Source of the DNA: Aldehydirespirator sp965220485
GTDB taxonomy: Bacteria; Actinomycetota; Acidimicrobiia; Acidimicrobiales; Aldehydirespiratoraceae
DNA: 64,000 nucleotides
Assembly: GCA_965220485.1 (NCBI GenBank)
Contig: OZ244832.1
Location: forward strand, 2,542,001-2,606,000
Reading direction: 5' to 3'
The notes under the pieces are model-generated. The model was not told the DNA's origin and searched no databases. It saw only the letters and a program-made list of their open reading frames with translations. Every line of letters begins with the position of its first letter. The stretch's first letter is position 1. A program made the translations under genes and the position numbers. This document shows positions 34,964 through 45,800 of this stretch, one piece after another.

Positions 34964-35030
34964 CCCAACTCGGGGGAATTGGCAGCGCTGAGAGCGCTCT
35001 TCGGCCTCTTCTGCTGGCAATTCGCGGGCA
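34964..35030. terminator. Stem-loop block downstream of coiled-coil gene 2
   Basis: CCCC-CAACT-CGGGG forms a small hairpin, followed by ATTGGCAGCGCTGAGAGCGC and an imperfect return arm. The same block follows coiled-coil gene 4 (51601-51650), where the outer arms pair perfectly, so it belongs to the duplicated unit and may end transcription. Confidence 0.45.
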
Positions 35031-35058
35031 GATGGCCGGTGCCACAAGCCTCAACACG

Positions 35059-35072
35059 CCCCCCCCCCCCCC
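35059..35072. repeat. Homopolymer tract of 14 C
   Basis: Fourteen consecutive C after CCACAAGCCTCAACACG. The cassette-2 equivalent (51690) has only five. It is prone to slippage. It lies between coiled-coil gene 2 and a small minus-strand ORF that ends 12 bases further on. Confidence 0.9.
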
Positions 35073-35083
35073 GCTGGATGCGC

Positions 35084-35218
35084 TCATTCGGATGGGGCGC
35101 AGTCTTTGTCGTCGTTGGCGGTGATGAACGCTCGGGTGGCCGCCTCGAAGGCGTCGAGATCGACTAGAGGCTCCTCCCCCGGCAGGCACTCGGCCGGGTC
35201 GTCACGTTCGCCGGGCAT
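35084..35218 (-). CDS. Small acidic protein of unknown function
   Basis: This is a 44-residue ORF from ATG 35216-35218 with a good ribosome site (AGGGGGTG, seven bases upstream). It is strongly acidic (MPGERDDPAECLPGEEP; DLDAFEAATRAF; NDDKDCAP), with two cysteines and one predicted helix. I recognise no family. It lies on the same strand as the broken transposase just upstream, so it may have belonged to that element or to its target. Confidence 0.45.
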   Translation of the reverse strand: MPGERDDPAECLPGEEPLVDLDAFEAATRAFITANDDKDCAPSE

Positions 35219-35285
35219 GGCGCATCACCCCCTGTCAGTCCGGGCCGCGGCCCTTCTCCCGCGGCGGGGGTAGGGTACATCTGGG

Positions 35286-35906
35286 TCAGGCCGCCCGTCC
35301 AGCCGCCACCAGTTCACGCCACGGCAGGCTGCGGCCCTCCATGAGGGTTGCAGCCTGGCCCATCCGGTCGATGACATGGCAGCCGCGGCGGTTGTAGCGG
35401 AAACTGTGCTCCTCCACGTACCGGTGCAGATGGTCGTCTGACCACCAGTGGTAGGTGCCGATGTAGGTGCGCTTCAAGTGGCTCCAGTAGTTCTCGATCC
35501 CGTTGGTGGACACAGGACCACGAACGTACTCGCCGACCGAATGCGCGACCTTGGCGCGCAAGTATCCCATCTCCTTGAGCGGGTCGTAGCGCGGTCGCCG
35601 TCGGTGAACACCGTCGAGCCGGGCCGGGTCGTGTCGGCCACCATCCCGGTCAGCGTGTCCGACGTGGTGTCATCGACCGGCTCAGCAGCCACCTTGCCGC
35701 TGGCGCGGTCCTTGACCCCCACGACCGGCGTCTTGTCCACCGCTCCACGGCCGCGGATGCGCTCTCGGCGCTTGGATGCGTGCATGTTCTTGGCCTTGCC
35801 GCCGATGAACGTCTCATCGACCTCGACCGGCCTCGTCATCGGGGAAGCGGCGGAAGAACCCCGCCAGACTCATCCCGGTCTTCACGATCTCGTGCGCCTT
35901 GCTCAT
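35286..35906 (-). pseudogene. IS1595 (ISXO2-like) transposase, internally deleted and frameshifted
   Basis: Three pieces in different frames remain. The N-terminal MSLAGFFRRFPDDE is the usual beginning of ISXO2-like transposases. Next comes PVEVDETFIGGKAKNMH with the first catalytic Asp, then VFTDGDRAT with the second. The last piece is GEYVRGPVSTNGIENYWSHLKRTYIGTYHW with the final catalytic region (quoted here only as a location, about 35430-35540). The zinc-ribbon and the following helices, normally about 100 residues, are missing between the first and second pieces. Frameshifts lie near 35840 and 35575. It is not functional. A 9-bp inverted repeat sits at the 5' end. Confidence 0.85.
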
Positions 35907-35931
35907 ACCCCTATGATCCCACAGGGGTATG
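35904..35931. repeat. Inverted repeat at the 5' end of the IS1595 remnant
   Basis: CATACCCCT (35904-35912) and AGGGGTATG (35923-35931) are perfect inverted arms separated by ten bases, overlapping the transposase start. It may be an element end or a hairpin controlling its expression. Confidence 0.6.
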
Positions 35932-35978
35932 ACATCAATACGGCTTGTGACCTGCGGTTTGGCTAGCACCGTAAGTAG

Positions 35979-36404
35979 TCACCCAAAGAAGTCCTTGGCC
36001 AGCCCGACCCAGCACCCTTCAAGAACGGCGTCGTATAGCGGCTCCCAACCGGCCGGATCGGCCGCCGGATCGGCCAACAAGTCTCGCACGATCTCTACGA
36101 GACGAGACTCGACAGCGTCGATCTTCGCTACCTCCGAGACGCAATCCGACGACTCGTCGGACATGTGCACTCCCTCGGCTGCCAACGACACCGCGAAGCT
36201 AAGCGCTAGCAGATCGCCCCAGTCGAGGCACTCATGCAAGCTGGCGATCATCAAGTCCACTTCATCGCCAGTCAAGTTGCCCAACAATGTCTCGCCGGGG
36301 GCCGGCCCATCGTCCTCAATGACCACCAGTTCGACCAAGCGTTCATCGCTGAGCCCAGCCCATATGCTCTGGACGACACAGCGAAACTGCGCCCCAGTCA
36401 ACAT
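35979..36404 (-). CDS. Acidic cytoplasmic protein of unknown function
   Basis: This is 141 residues if started at ATG 36402-36404 (MLTGAQFRC); the frame is open further up to 36539, but that part overlaps the RCC1 remnant and looks non-coding. It is rich in Asp and Glu, mostly helical by pattern, with no signal or membrane segment: segments such as LTGDEVDLMIASLHECLDWG and SRLVEIVRDLLADPA. I do not recognise it. Size and acidity resemble immunity or anti-toxin proteins, but no toxin is nearby. It lies between the second RCC1 remnant and the transposase remnant. Confidence 0.5.
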   Translation of the reverse strand: MLTGAQFRCVVQSIWAGLSDERLVELVVIEDDGPAPGETLLGNLTGDEVDLMIASLHECLDWGDLLALSFAVSLAAEGVHMSDESSDCVSEVAKIDAVESRLVEIVRDLLADPAADPAGWEPLYDAVLEGCWVGLAKDFFG

Positions 36405-36505
36405 CTGCGGGGGGTCCTCAGCGAGGCGAGCTTCAAGATCACGGGCGCAGACCACAGGAAGGCAGGCCGCCCGCGGCGGCGGCCGCGAACACACCGGCGG
36501 GCGGA

Positions 36506-36878
36506 TCAGAGCGTCCCGAAAGTGTTGTTGCCCCAGCACTCCAAGACGCCGTCTGTGCGAACCCCGCAGGAATGCTCAAGCCCGGTCGACACGCCACCGA
36601 AGTCCCCTCAGGAGCGTCGGCCTGGCCCTCGTCGTTGACTCCCCAGCACCGCAGAGCACCGTCGGCACGCACACCATGCGAGTCAGCGACAGCCCCATCG
36701 GCGGGCAACGGAGCCATTGTGGGCCCGAAGCATCGCCAGATCCACATCCGCTGGCGAGAACTGCGAACGCGACGACCGCGCCGACAGCCGGCACAAGCCG
36801 ACCGGCCGCCTGCGGAGCCACCTTCCGGGCGGGTCCGCCCCTGGATTCCCGGGGGTTCGATGCCAGCATCAGTCGCAA
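36506..36878 (-). pseudogene. RCC1-repeat lipoprotein, short and frameshifted
   Basis: The start MRLMLASNPRESRGG is followed by a hydrophobic segment and lipobox LASGC (AVGAVVAFAVLASGCGSG). The frame then breaks. RCC1-type units follow in a second frame (SHGVRADGALRCWGVNDEGQ) and in a third (LEHSCGVRTDGVLECWGNN), reaching TGA at 36506-36508. Only two repeats remain. The start overlaps the last ten bases of giant gene 2, so the two were probably co-transcribed. A larger RCC1 remnant also lies beyond the 3' end of giant gene 1. Confidence 0.65.
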
Positions 36879-39800
36879 CTGTCCTCGCGTATCGTCAGGG
36901 TCGCGGTGGTGTCGCCGAGCTCGATTCCGGCCAGGTCACGCGGCGATAGATTTAGCTCCAGCTCCAGTGTCTCGGTGCCTTCGGGGATGTCGTCTTGAAT
37001 CACCTCGATTTCGATGTAGTCCGTGGTGTCACGCCGGGCCAGGTTCAGTGGTCCGATTCCGCCGATGTCGTCGCTGGGGGTGGCCGTGCCGCCGGTGACG
37101 CTGACCTGGCCGAAAATGTGCGAAGTGTGGGCGTGGCTCAACACCACAGGGATCCGAGCGAGATCTCCTTCTACTGCGCAGCTGTCGCGGACATACAGCG
37201 TCGGCTCGCCGTCGTCGTCGATGATGCGGCCGATGCCGACGGGGTCCGCGTGGGTGGCACCGCTGCCGATGACGGCGGGGGCGGTGACGTCGGTGATGCG
37301 CACGAAGAACTGCTCGTTGTCCTCGTCGGTGGTGTCGTTGAGGACGTTCACGGTGACTGTTGCGCTGGGATCGGTGGACGTGAGCGTGACGATGCCGCTG
37401 TCCGCGGTGTAGTCGGTGCCGGCTGTGGCGGGGTTGGGGCATAGCGTGTCAGTGGCGAGGCAGTCCTCGGTCCGCCAGGTGACGGTCACGTCGCCGCGGA
37501 GAATTCTGTCGGCGGTGATCTGGAACTGGGCGCCGAGGGTGTCGTGCAGCGCCTCGATGCGGCTCGCGGAGTCGCCGATGTTGATGCGGAACAGGTCGGT
37601 GCGTTCGTCGTCGACGATGGTGCCCACGGCGATGGTCTGGCGGCCGGTGACGCCGGTGAGTTCCAACAGCAGGTTCTCGCGGCCCTCGGCGTCGTCGTCG
37701 TCGCAGATCTCGATGTCGATGGTTGCGGTGGTGGCGGCTGCGGGCATGGTGACGGTGCCCGACGGCGTGACATAGTCGGCGATGTAGTTGTCGTCGGCGT
37801 CGGTGCATTCGGTGCCGCCGACCGCGGAGCCTCCGGTGCGGATGCGGTAGTTGACGGTGACCGGGCTGGTGCTGGTGTGGTCGCGCTGCAAGGTGAAGTC
37901 CATCGTCCCCGCGTTCTCCCAGACGCTGCGGTCTCTGATCCAATAGCCGTCGTCGTCGTCGGTGATGACGCCGACCGCCACCCGGTCGCGGAACTCCAGA
38001 TTCTCGGGGCTGAAGAGCACCAGCAGGAACCTCTCGTCCTCCTCGTCAGCGGTGTCGGCGATGATGGGCACCGAGATGGTGGCGGTGGTGGCGCCCGCGG
38101 GGATGTCCAGCGTGCCCGACGCGGTGGTGTAGTCGTCGCCGGGGCTCGCGGCGGCGTCCGCTGAGTACATCACCACCGTGGTGTAGGCGAGGCTGGCGGG
38201 GTCCAGCCCGGGCGCGTGCAGCTGCAGGTTGAACACCACCGTGCCGTCGGACTCGGAGGCCCGTGCGTCGGCGACGGTGACGATGGGCAGGTCGTCGTTC
38301 TCGATGGTGCCCCAGGCAACGGTCCTGGTCAGCGTCACGCCCCGGGGGTTGCTCAGAACCAGCTGGAACCTCTCGTCACGCTCTGGGACAGTGTCCGCAA
38401 CGACTTCGAATCCCATGAAATAGAGATTGCTCACAAGGTTCCCAAATCGTCCGCGGCGGAGCTGCAAGCTGCCCGAAGTAGGCGTCCTCCTGTTGATGCC
38501 GAGGATGGCGGAGGGTGGAAGGAAGTCCGACCCAATGGTGGCGGCCTCGTCGCCGAGCGAGGGCACCTCCACCACCTCCCAGTCGATCGTCACGGTTCGT
38601 GTCAGCGGCTCGCTGACCGAGAACCCGAAATCCAAGTAGGGTCTGTAGGGGGTGAGGCTCTCGGAACGCGCTGCGTCGTCCACCGTCATGGCCGGCAGGT
38701 CTGAGTCCTCAATGATGGTGGCGGTGGCGGTGCCGTAGGTGGTGGAGATGTCGGCGCCGCTGGCGTCGCTCAAGGTCAGCGTGAAGGTCTCATCGGTCTC
38801 GGTGTCGTCGCGGTCGTCGATTATGGGCACCGACACCGTCGCTCCGGTGTCGCCCGTTTCGATGGTCAGAGTGTCGGAGGCGGCGGTGTAGTCCGATCCG
38901 GCCATCGCGGTGCCGTCCGCGGTCGTATAGCGCACGGTCACGTCGCTGGCGCCGGCCCGGCTGAGTGTGACCCGGAACGGCATGGTGCCCGCGTTCTCAT
39001 TGGCGGAGGTGTCGGCGACTGCGAGCTCGGGGTCGGTGTCGTCGTCGATGATCGTCACGGTGGCCGAGCCGATGCCATGCTGCCCGTCGTTGATGGGGTG
39101 GGCGAGGTAGGTGAGGTTGGAGTTGCGGGGGTCGTTGATGATGCTCAGCGTGAAGGTCTCGTCGGCCTCGATGTCGGTGTCGTCGAGGACTGGCACGGTG
39201 ACGTCGGCGGTGAGTGCGTCCGCCGGGAACGTGACCGTGGCTTCGGTGGCGGTGTAGTCCGATCCGGCGGCAGCGGTGCCGTCGGCGGTGCGGTAGGTGG
39301 CAGTGACCGCGGTGTCAGAGAAGCGGTTGAGCGTGATGGTGAACGTCGCTGAGCCCGCGCCCTCCAAGACGTCTTGCGCGGCGACGCTCTCGACATACGG
39401 TGCTGTCTCGTCGTCCCAAACGACTCCCGACCCAACGGTGAACCCGCGCGACAGGTTGAAGAAATCGCTGAGTTCAATGCGGTAGACGGCGTTTGCGTAG
39501 CGAGGGACCCAGATGGGAGTGTCTGTGGAGACGTTGTTGTCGAACAGGGGCACATCGATGGTCTGCTCGACGACGCCGGGGGCGAAGGTGATGGTGCCCG
39601 GCGTGTCGTCGAGGCTCGGCAATCCGCTGCGATCGCCCACGAAGCCGAAGGCGTAATCGACGCTCCCGGTCAGGTCGCTGGGGTGGCTGAGGCTCAGGCG
39701 GTGGTATGCGAACCCGTCGTTCTCGTTGGAGAAGGCGTCGAAAGGCTCCGCGGAGACGAGCGGCGGCAGGTCGTCGTCGCGGATCGTGCCCGTAGCCTGC

Positions 39801-42800
39801 TCGGTCACCAGCTCGACGCCGGCCGGGTTGTCGAGCACCAGCCGGAACGTCTCGGTCTGTCGTTCGTGGACGCCGTCGTCCACCAGCGCCACACGGATGG
39901 ACGCGGTCGTGTCGCCGGCTGGGATGGTGAGCGTGCCGGTTGTGGCGACGTAGTCGCGGGGGCTCGCCGCGCTGGCGGCGGCGGTGCTGTAGCGCACGCT
40001 CGTCTCTTCGGTGCTGGCGTGGCTGAGTTGCACAGCGAACTCAAACATTCCGTCGCCGCCACACATGCCTTCCTGGCACGCGCCGGGCGCGGCGAGGACC
40101 TGCTGGCAGGCCATGTACTCCTCGTATGTCCAAGTGCCGCGCGGTGTCCTGCAGAGGCGGACTGCGCAGTCGGCGAGGCTGGAACTGTCCTCGCATTCCT
40201 GCGCGTCGGTGACGCTTAGACGGGGGGTGCCCTCGTCGTCGAGGATGGTGCCGGTGGCGGTTCCGGCGCCCTCGGCGATGACGGCGTTGACGGGGTTGGT
40301 GAGGGTGATGGTGAAGGTCTCGGTGCCCTCGGCGTCGGTGTCGTCGTTGATGAACACCGAGATCTCGCCCGCTGTGAATGCGGCGGGGATGGTGAGGGTT
40401 CGGACCTGGTCGGGGGCGTAGTCGCCGGGGTTGGCGGCGGTGTGGGTGGTGGCGGTGCCGTCGGCGGTGTCGTAGCCGACGGTCACGGGCCGGCTGCTGG
40501 GGTGGCTGAGGGTGACCGCGAAGATGGCGGGGCCGTCGTCTTCGTCGACGGTGGTGTCGGCGATCGATATGCGAGGCTCTCCGTCGTCGTCGCGGATCGC
40601 GCCGACCGCGGTGTCGTCATCGAGGGCGGCGTTGGTCGGTGTGCCGAGCTGGACAAGGAACCTCTCGTCGGCCTCGTCGATGTCGTCGGGCAACGACTCC
40701 ACCTCGATGCGTGCCGTTATGGTGCCTGGAGCGACCGTCACGGTTCCCGATGCGGTCGTGTAGTCGGCGCCGGGGGAGGCCGCGCTCACCCCCGCCGGCA
40801 GTGCCTCGGTGGCCCAGGGCACGGTCACGGTTCGGCCGCTGACGGTGTCGAGGCGCACCTCGAAGCTCAGTGTCGAGCCCTCCTGCGCCCCGGTGTCGGC
40901 GATGCTGATAGCGGGCAGCGGGTCGTCGTCGTTGACGGTTCCCGTCGCGGTGCCGTCAACGATGGTGGCGCCAGTGGGGCTGGCGAGGCGCAGCCAGAAC
41001 GTCTCGGTGTTCTCGTCGAAGCTGTCGTCGAGCAGCGGCACGCTCACCGTCGCGGTGGCGGCGCGCGCCGCGATGGTCGCGGTGCCGAAGGTGGCCGTGT
41101 AGTCCAGGCCCACGGTCGCGGCCGCCTCGGCGGCTGCGGTCGGGTCGGTCACCGCCGAATAGGCGACCGTCACGTCCTGTGCGACCTCCCGGTTCGAGGT
41201 GATGGTGAAGGCCGTGGTCGCGCCCTCGGTGGCCGCGGCGGCGTCGGCCACCGACAGTGTGGGCAGGCCGTCGTCGTCGAGGATCAGCACCGTCGCCTCG
41301 CCGTCGCCGATCTCGGCGTTGCTGCTCGGACCTGAGAGCACCAGCCGGAACGTCTCAGCATCCTCGCTGATGTCATCGTTGACTAGCGGCACCGTGACCG
41401 TCCGAGCGGACTGGCCGGCCGTGAAGGTCAGTGTCCGGGAACTGGCGGTGTAGTCGTTGCCGGCGTTTGCGGTGCCGTCAGCGGTCGAGTACATCACTGT
41501 GATCGGATTGTCGGGGTCGGCGCGGCTCAACCGCACTGTGAAGGCTGCGGACGCGCCGTCGCCCTCGTAGACGTCTGCGGGGTCGTCGACGAGGATCTGG
41601 GGCAGCCCGTCGTCGTCGATGATGGTGGCCACGCCGGTGGAGTCGTCGCGCTGGGCGTTGACTGCTCCGGTGATCTTCAGCCGGAACGTTTCGACGTCTT
41701 CTTCCACGTCGTCGTTGATGAGAGCCACATCCACCGTGGCGGTGGTGTTGCCAGCTGTGATGGTTGTCATTGGCATGGTGCCCGGCGTCCGGCCTGTGGG
41801 CGCCGTGTAGTCGGCTCCGGCGTTTGCGGTGTCGTCGGCGGTCTCGTAGTCGACGGTCACGTCGCGGCCGCTGGCCTCGCTGAGGGTCAGCGTGAACGTG
41901 GCGGAGGCCCCGTCGGCCTCGGTGGCCTCGGTGTCGCTGACCCGCAGCGCCGGCTCGGGGTCGTCGTCGAAGATCACTCCCGACGCGGTGCCGCCGACGA
42001 TCTCCGCTCCGTCGGGGCTGCTCAACACCAACTCCAGGGTCTCGTTGTCTTCGTCGAGGCGGTCCCACTCCGTGGGCACAAGCACCGTCGCAGAGGTGTC
42101 GCCGGCCACGATCTTGAGTTCGCGGGTCGCCGATTCGAATTGGTTGTCGTAGTCGTCGCCTGGGGTGGCGGTGCCGGCGCGGGTGCGGTATCGCACGGTT
42201 ACGTCGCGGCTGCTAGGCCCTTCCGAGAAGCCGATCTCGAAGGCCAGGTCGCCTCCCTCGATGACGGCCGCGTCCGACACGCTCACTTGCCGGTTGCTGG
42301 TGTCGCGGATCACGCCGCGGCCGAGGCTGTCGCCGATAGTGGCGGTGTCGTTGTCCGCCAGCATCGGCCCCAGTTCCAACCAGAGGATCTCGCTGCTCTC
42401 GACAGCATCGTCGTCAAGGGTCTGCACTCGCACGGTCTGACGGGTGATGCCCGGCGCGAACACCACGCTTGTTGCCGTCGCCAGCGCCACATAGTCGCCG
42501 TCGGCGGCTCTGGCGGTGCCGTCGAGGGTCGCGACCGGGATGCTCACCTCGCGTCCGCTGGGCGCGCTCAGAGTCACCACGAACTCCAGCGCTCCGCCCT
42601 CGTCGGCTGAGGCGCCGGACACCCGCGCCTCCGGCGGGGCGTCGTCGTCGACTATGGTGCCGACACCCGAATCGCCGCCGGGCGCGAACGGCGCGGCCTG
42701 CGGCGGCGACCACAGCACCCGGGCATCACTGAGCCTCAGACCCAGCGTTTCGTCGAACTCGTCGAGAGCGTCATGGAGCGTCCGCACCCGCACCGGAGCC

Positions 42801-45800
42801 GCCAGCCGGCCTGCCGGAATGGTGGTCTGACTGGTAGCGGACGTGTAGTCCACCCCCGCCTCCGCCGGATGCGCGGTGCCCGCCACAGTGGCGTAGTCCA
42901 CTACGACATCCCGCTCGGAGGGCACGCTGAGGCGCACCGTGAACGACAACTCGTCGCCCTCGCTGGTGCGGGCATCGTCCACCGACACCACCACCGCATC
43001 GTCGTCGATGATCGTGCCAGTGACACGGACGTCTGGCCGCCCGGCAGGGTTGCTGAACTGCAGGACGATGGTCTCGTCGCCTTCGTCGAGGTCGTCGTCG
43101 ATCAGCGGCACCTCGAAGCTAAGGACGTCGTGCATCCCGCGGAAGCTCCGGCGCTCGTGCATGTGGAAGAAGTCGACGTTGGGTTCTGCCGTGCTGAAGA
43201 GCGGGTTCGTGAAGAAGACAATCCCGAAGGACTCGCAGGCGGGCCTCAGCAACTCGATGACGAAGGTCATCGCGGCGGAGTCTTCTCGCGCCGCGACCTC
43301 GGCGATGGTCCAGACCCGGGGGACCTCGTGGAAGTCAAGGACTTCCATGCAGGTCACCTCGCCGTTGATGGTGCCCACCGCGGTCGCGGTGGCCAACGCG
43401 GCGCCACTGGCATTGGCGAGTTCCACCAGGAACGTCTCGTCCACCTCAGGGACGCTGTCGGCCTTGACAGTCACCCGCGCGAACTCGACGGTGTCGCCCG
43501 GCTGGAACTCCAGTGGCTGCGCGCTCACCGGCTCGTAGTCGGCGCCCTCTTCAGCGGCGCGCAAGCCGGCCGGCCTCTCGACGGTGGAGTAGTCGACTGT
43601 CACTGTGTGGGCGGCGGCCTCACTCAACTCCACCCGCAACTGCATGGTGGTGTCGGTGGCGCCCTCGTCGACGGAAGCGTCGTATATTCGCAGCTCCGGC
43701 AGATTCTCTTCGAGGATCGTGCCCACCGCTGTGCCGTCGCCGATCGTCGCGTGGACCGGCATGCCCAGCTCCACCAGGAACGTCTCGGAACCCTCCACGG
43801 CAGTGTCGGACGCGGTCTGCACCGCGAAAGTGGCGGTGGTCGACCGCGGTTGGAACGTCAGCGTGGTCCATCCGGATGGTGTGTAGTCCACTCCCGATGC
43901 CGCGGTGCCGCTTCCGGGAACAGTGCGGTACTGCACGGTCACGCCGCGCTCGCTCACCCGGTCCATCGACACCTCGAAGGTCATGTCGCCGCCCTCGAGG
44001 GCCGAAGCCTCGGCGATTCTGAGGACGGGTTCAGGATCGTCGTCGATGATGGTCACCTCCGCGATTGCCGGCGGTTTCCCCTGAAACTTCGGGGGCAGGT
44101 TGGGCGACCAGTTGATCTGCATATAGAAGGTCTCATCGTCTTCGTCGCGATCGTCTTGCGCAATTCGAAAACCGACCCTGCCGAACCGCGCTCTGCGTGT
44201 ATCAGCGGCGGGGAGTGTGAATTCCCGTTCGTCTCTGGTGAGTTGGCCCGAATAGTCGTTGGTGGCTGCCTGCAAACCGCCGTCGGCGGTGCCGTCGAAG
44301 GACCGAACCACGATGAGCGCGTTCTCACAGAGCGGCCCTATCAGGCTGACTTGTGGGGTCGCCCAGGCCGCGTCCTCGAAGACGTCGGTGTCGTGTGCGG
44401 TGAACGCGCCCGGATCGTCGTCGCCGTCGATGGTGATGCATGCCTCGGTGATGGTGCCGAGGGCGACGCCGCCGTCGATGTGCGCGCCCTGCGGGTCGCT
44501 GAGCACCGCCCGCACCGTCTCGGGCGGCTCAGACATGTGATCGTCGAGAGTTGTCACCTCGAAGAGGACCGACGATCCGTTCACCGGTATCGAGAGCCGC
44601 TCCCGGCGCGCGGTGTAGTCGTGTCCGGCGTCGGCTGTTCCGTCCTCGGTGGAAGCGGTAAACCAGACGGCCTGGCCGGCGGCTGTGGGCCGGCCGTCGA
44701 GGCGGAGGGTCACCTGGAATAGCAGCGGGTCGCCCTCCCGGGCGGTCACATGGTCGATCGTCAGGTCCGGTGCGACGTCGACGATGGTGCCGGTGCCCTC
44801 GGTGTCGCCGAGGCCGGCGTTGTCGGTGCCCGGCGCGAGGGCCAGCACGAGCGCGACGGTCTCGTCGGGCTCGTCCTCAGTGTCGATGCAGGTCACCACC
44901 GGCGGCACCGGGTGGGCGCGGACGGTGCCGGCCGGCTGGAACGTGAACATGCCGGCGGCGGGCGCGATGTAGTCGGTGCCTGCGGTGCAGGCGGCGCCGC
45001 CGTCAGCGCCGCGGTTCGCGGTGCTGTAGTGGACGGTGACGGGTGCGGTGATGACGGCGGGGTTGCCGTCGTTGTCCTCGAGGGTGATCACATAGCGCAG
45101 CGGATCGCCTTCGTCGGCTCTGGGGTTGCTGACTCGCACGGTCGCTGCGCTGACGTTGATGATCCGGCCCACGCCGACGGCCTTGCCGAAGCCGATGTGG
45201 TCGGGGGTCCGGTCGCTGAGGACCAGGTGGACCTCCTCGCTGCTCTCGTCGGGGGAGTCGTTGAGGGTCGCGACCTCCACGGTCAGGGTCTTGGCCTTGG
45301 CGGTGACGCCCGTGCCGCAGCCTTGGGTGACTTGCTGTGTGGCCATGGCGTCGGGGAAGGTCAAGGTGCCGCTGTCGGCCACGAAGTCCAGGCCGGCCGC
45401 GGCCGAGTGCGCCCGCGTCCGGTACTTGACCGTCACGTCCTCTCCGGCGATCGGGTTGCACAGCGTGACCGTGAAGGTCAGCCTCTCGCCCTCACGGGCC
45501 TCGGTGTCGTCGACGAACAGCAGCGGCGGCGCGCCCTGATTGACGATGGTGCCCTCCCCGTAGGCCTGAACGCCGCTGGTGCGCGGGTCGCGGTCTGTGA
45601 GCACCGCCAGATCTGGGTTGCTCAGCGTCAGCCGCAGCGTCTCGGCGTCCTCGGGGAGCAGGTCGGGTAGCAGGCTCACCTCCACGGTGCGCTGGGTGAC
45701 CGCAGGCGGGCCGGCGGCGAACTCGAGCCTGCCGGTCAGCCCCGCTTCCGACAGCGGCTCGCGGTTGGGCAGCACGGTGTAGTCGGCTAGGGCCTGCCCC

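Noticed and set aside
35448..35966. Plus-strand 172-residue ORF
   Set aside because: It is antisense to the recognisable IS1595 transposase pieces.
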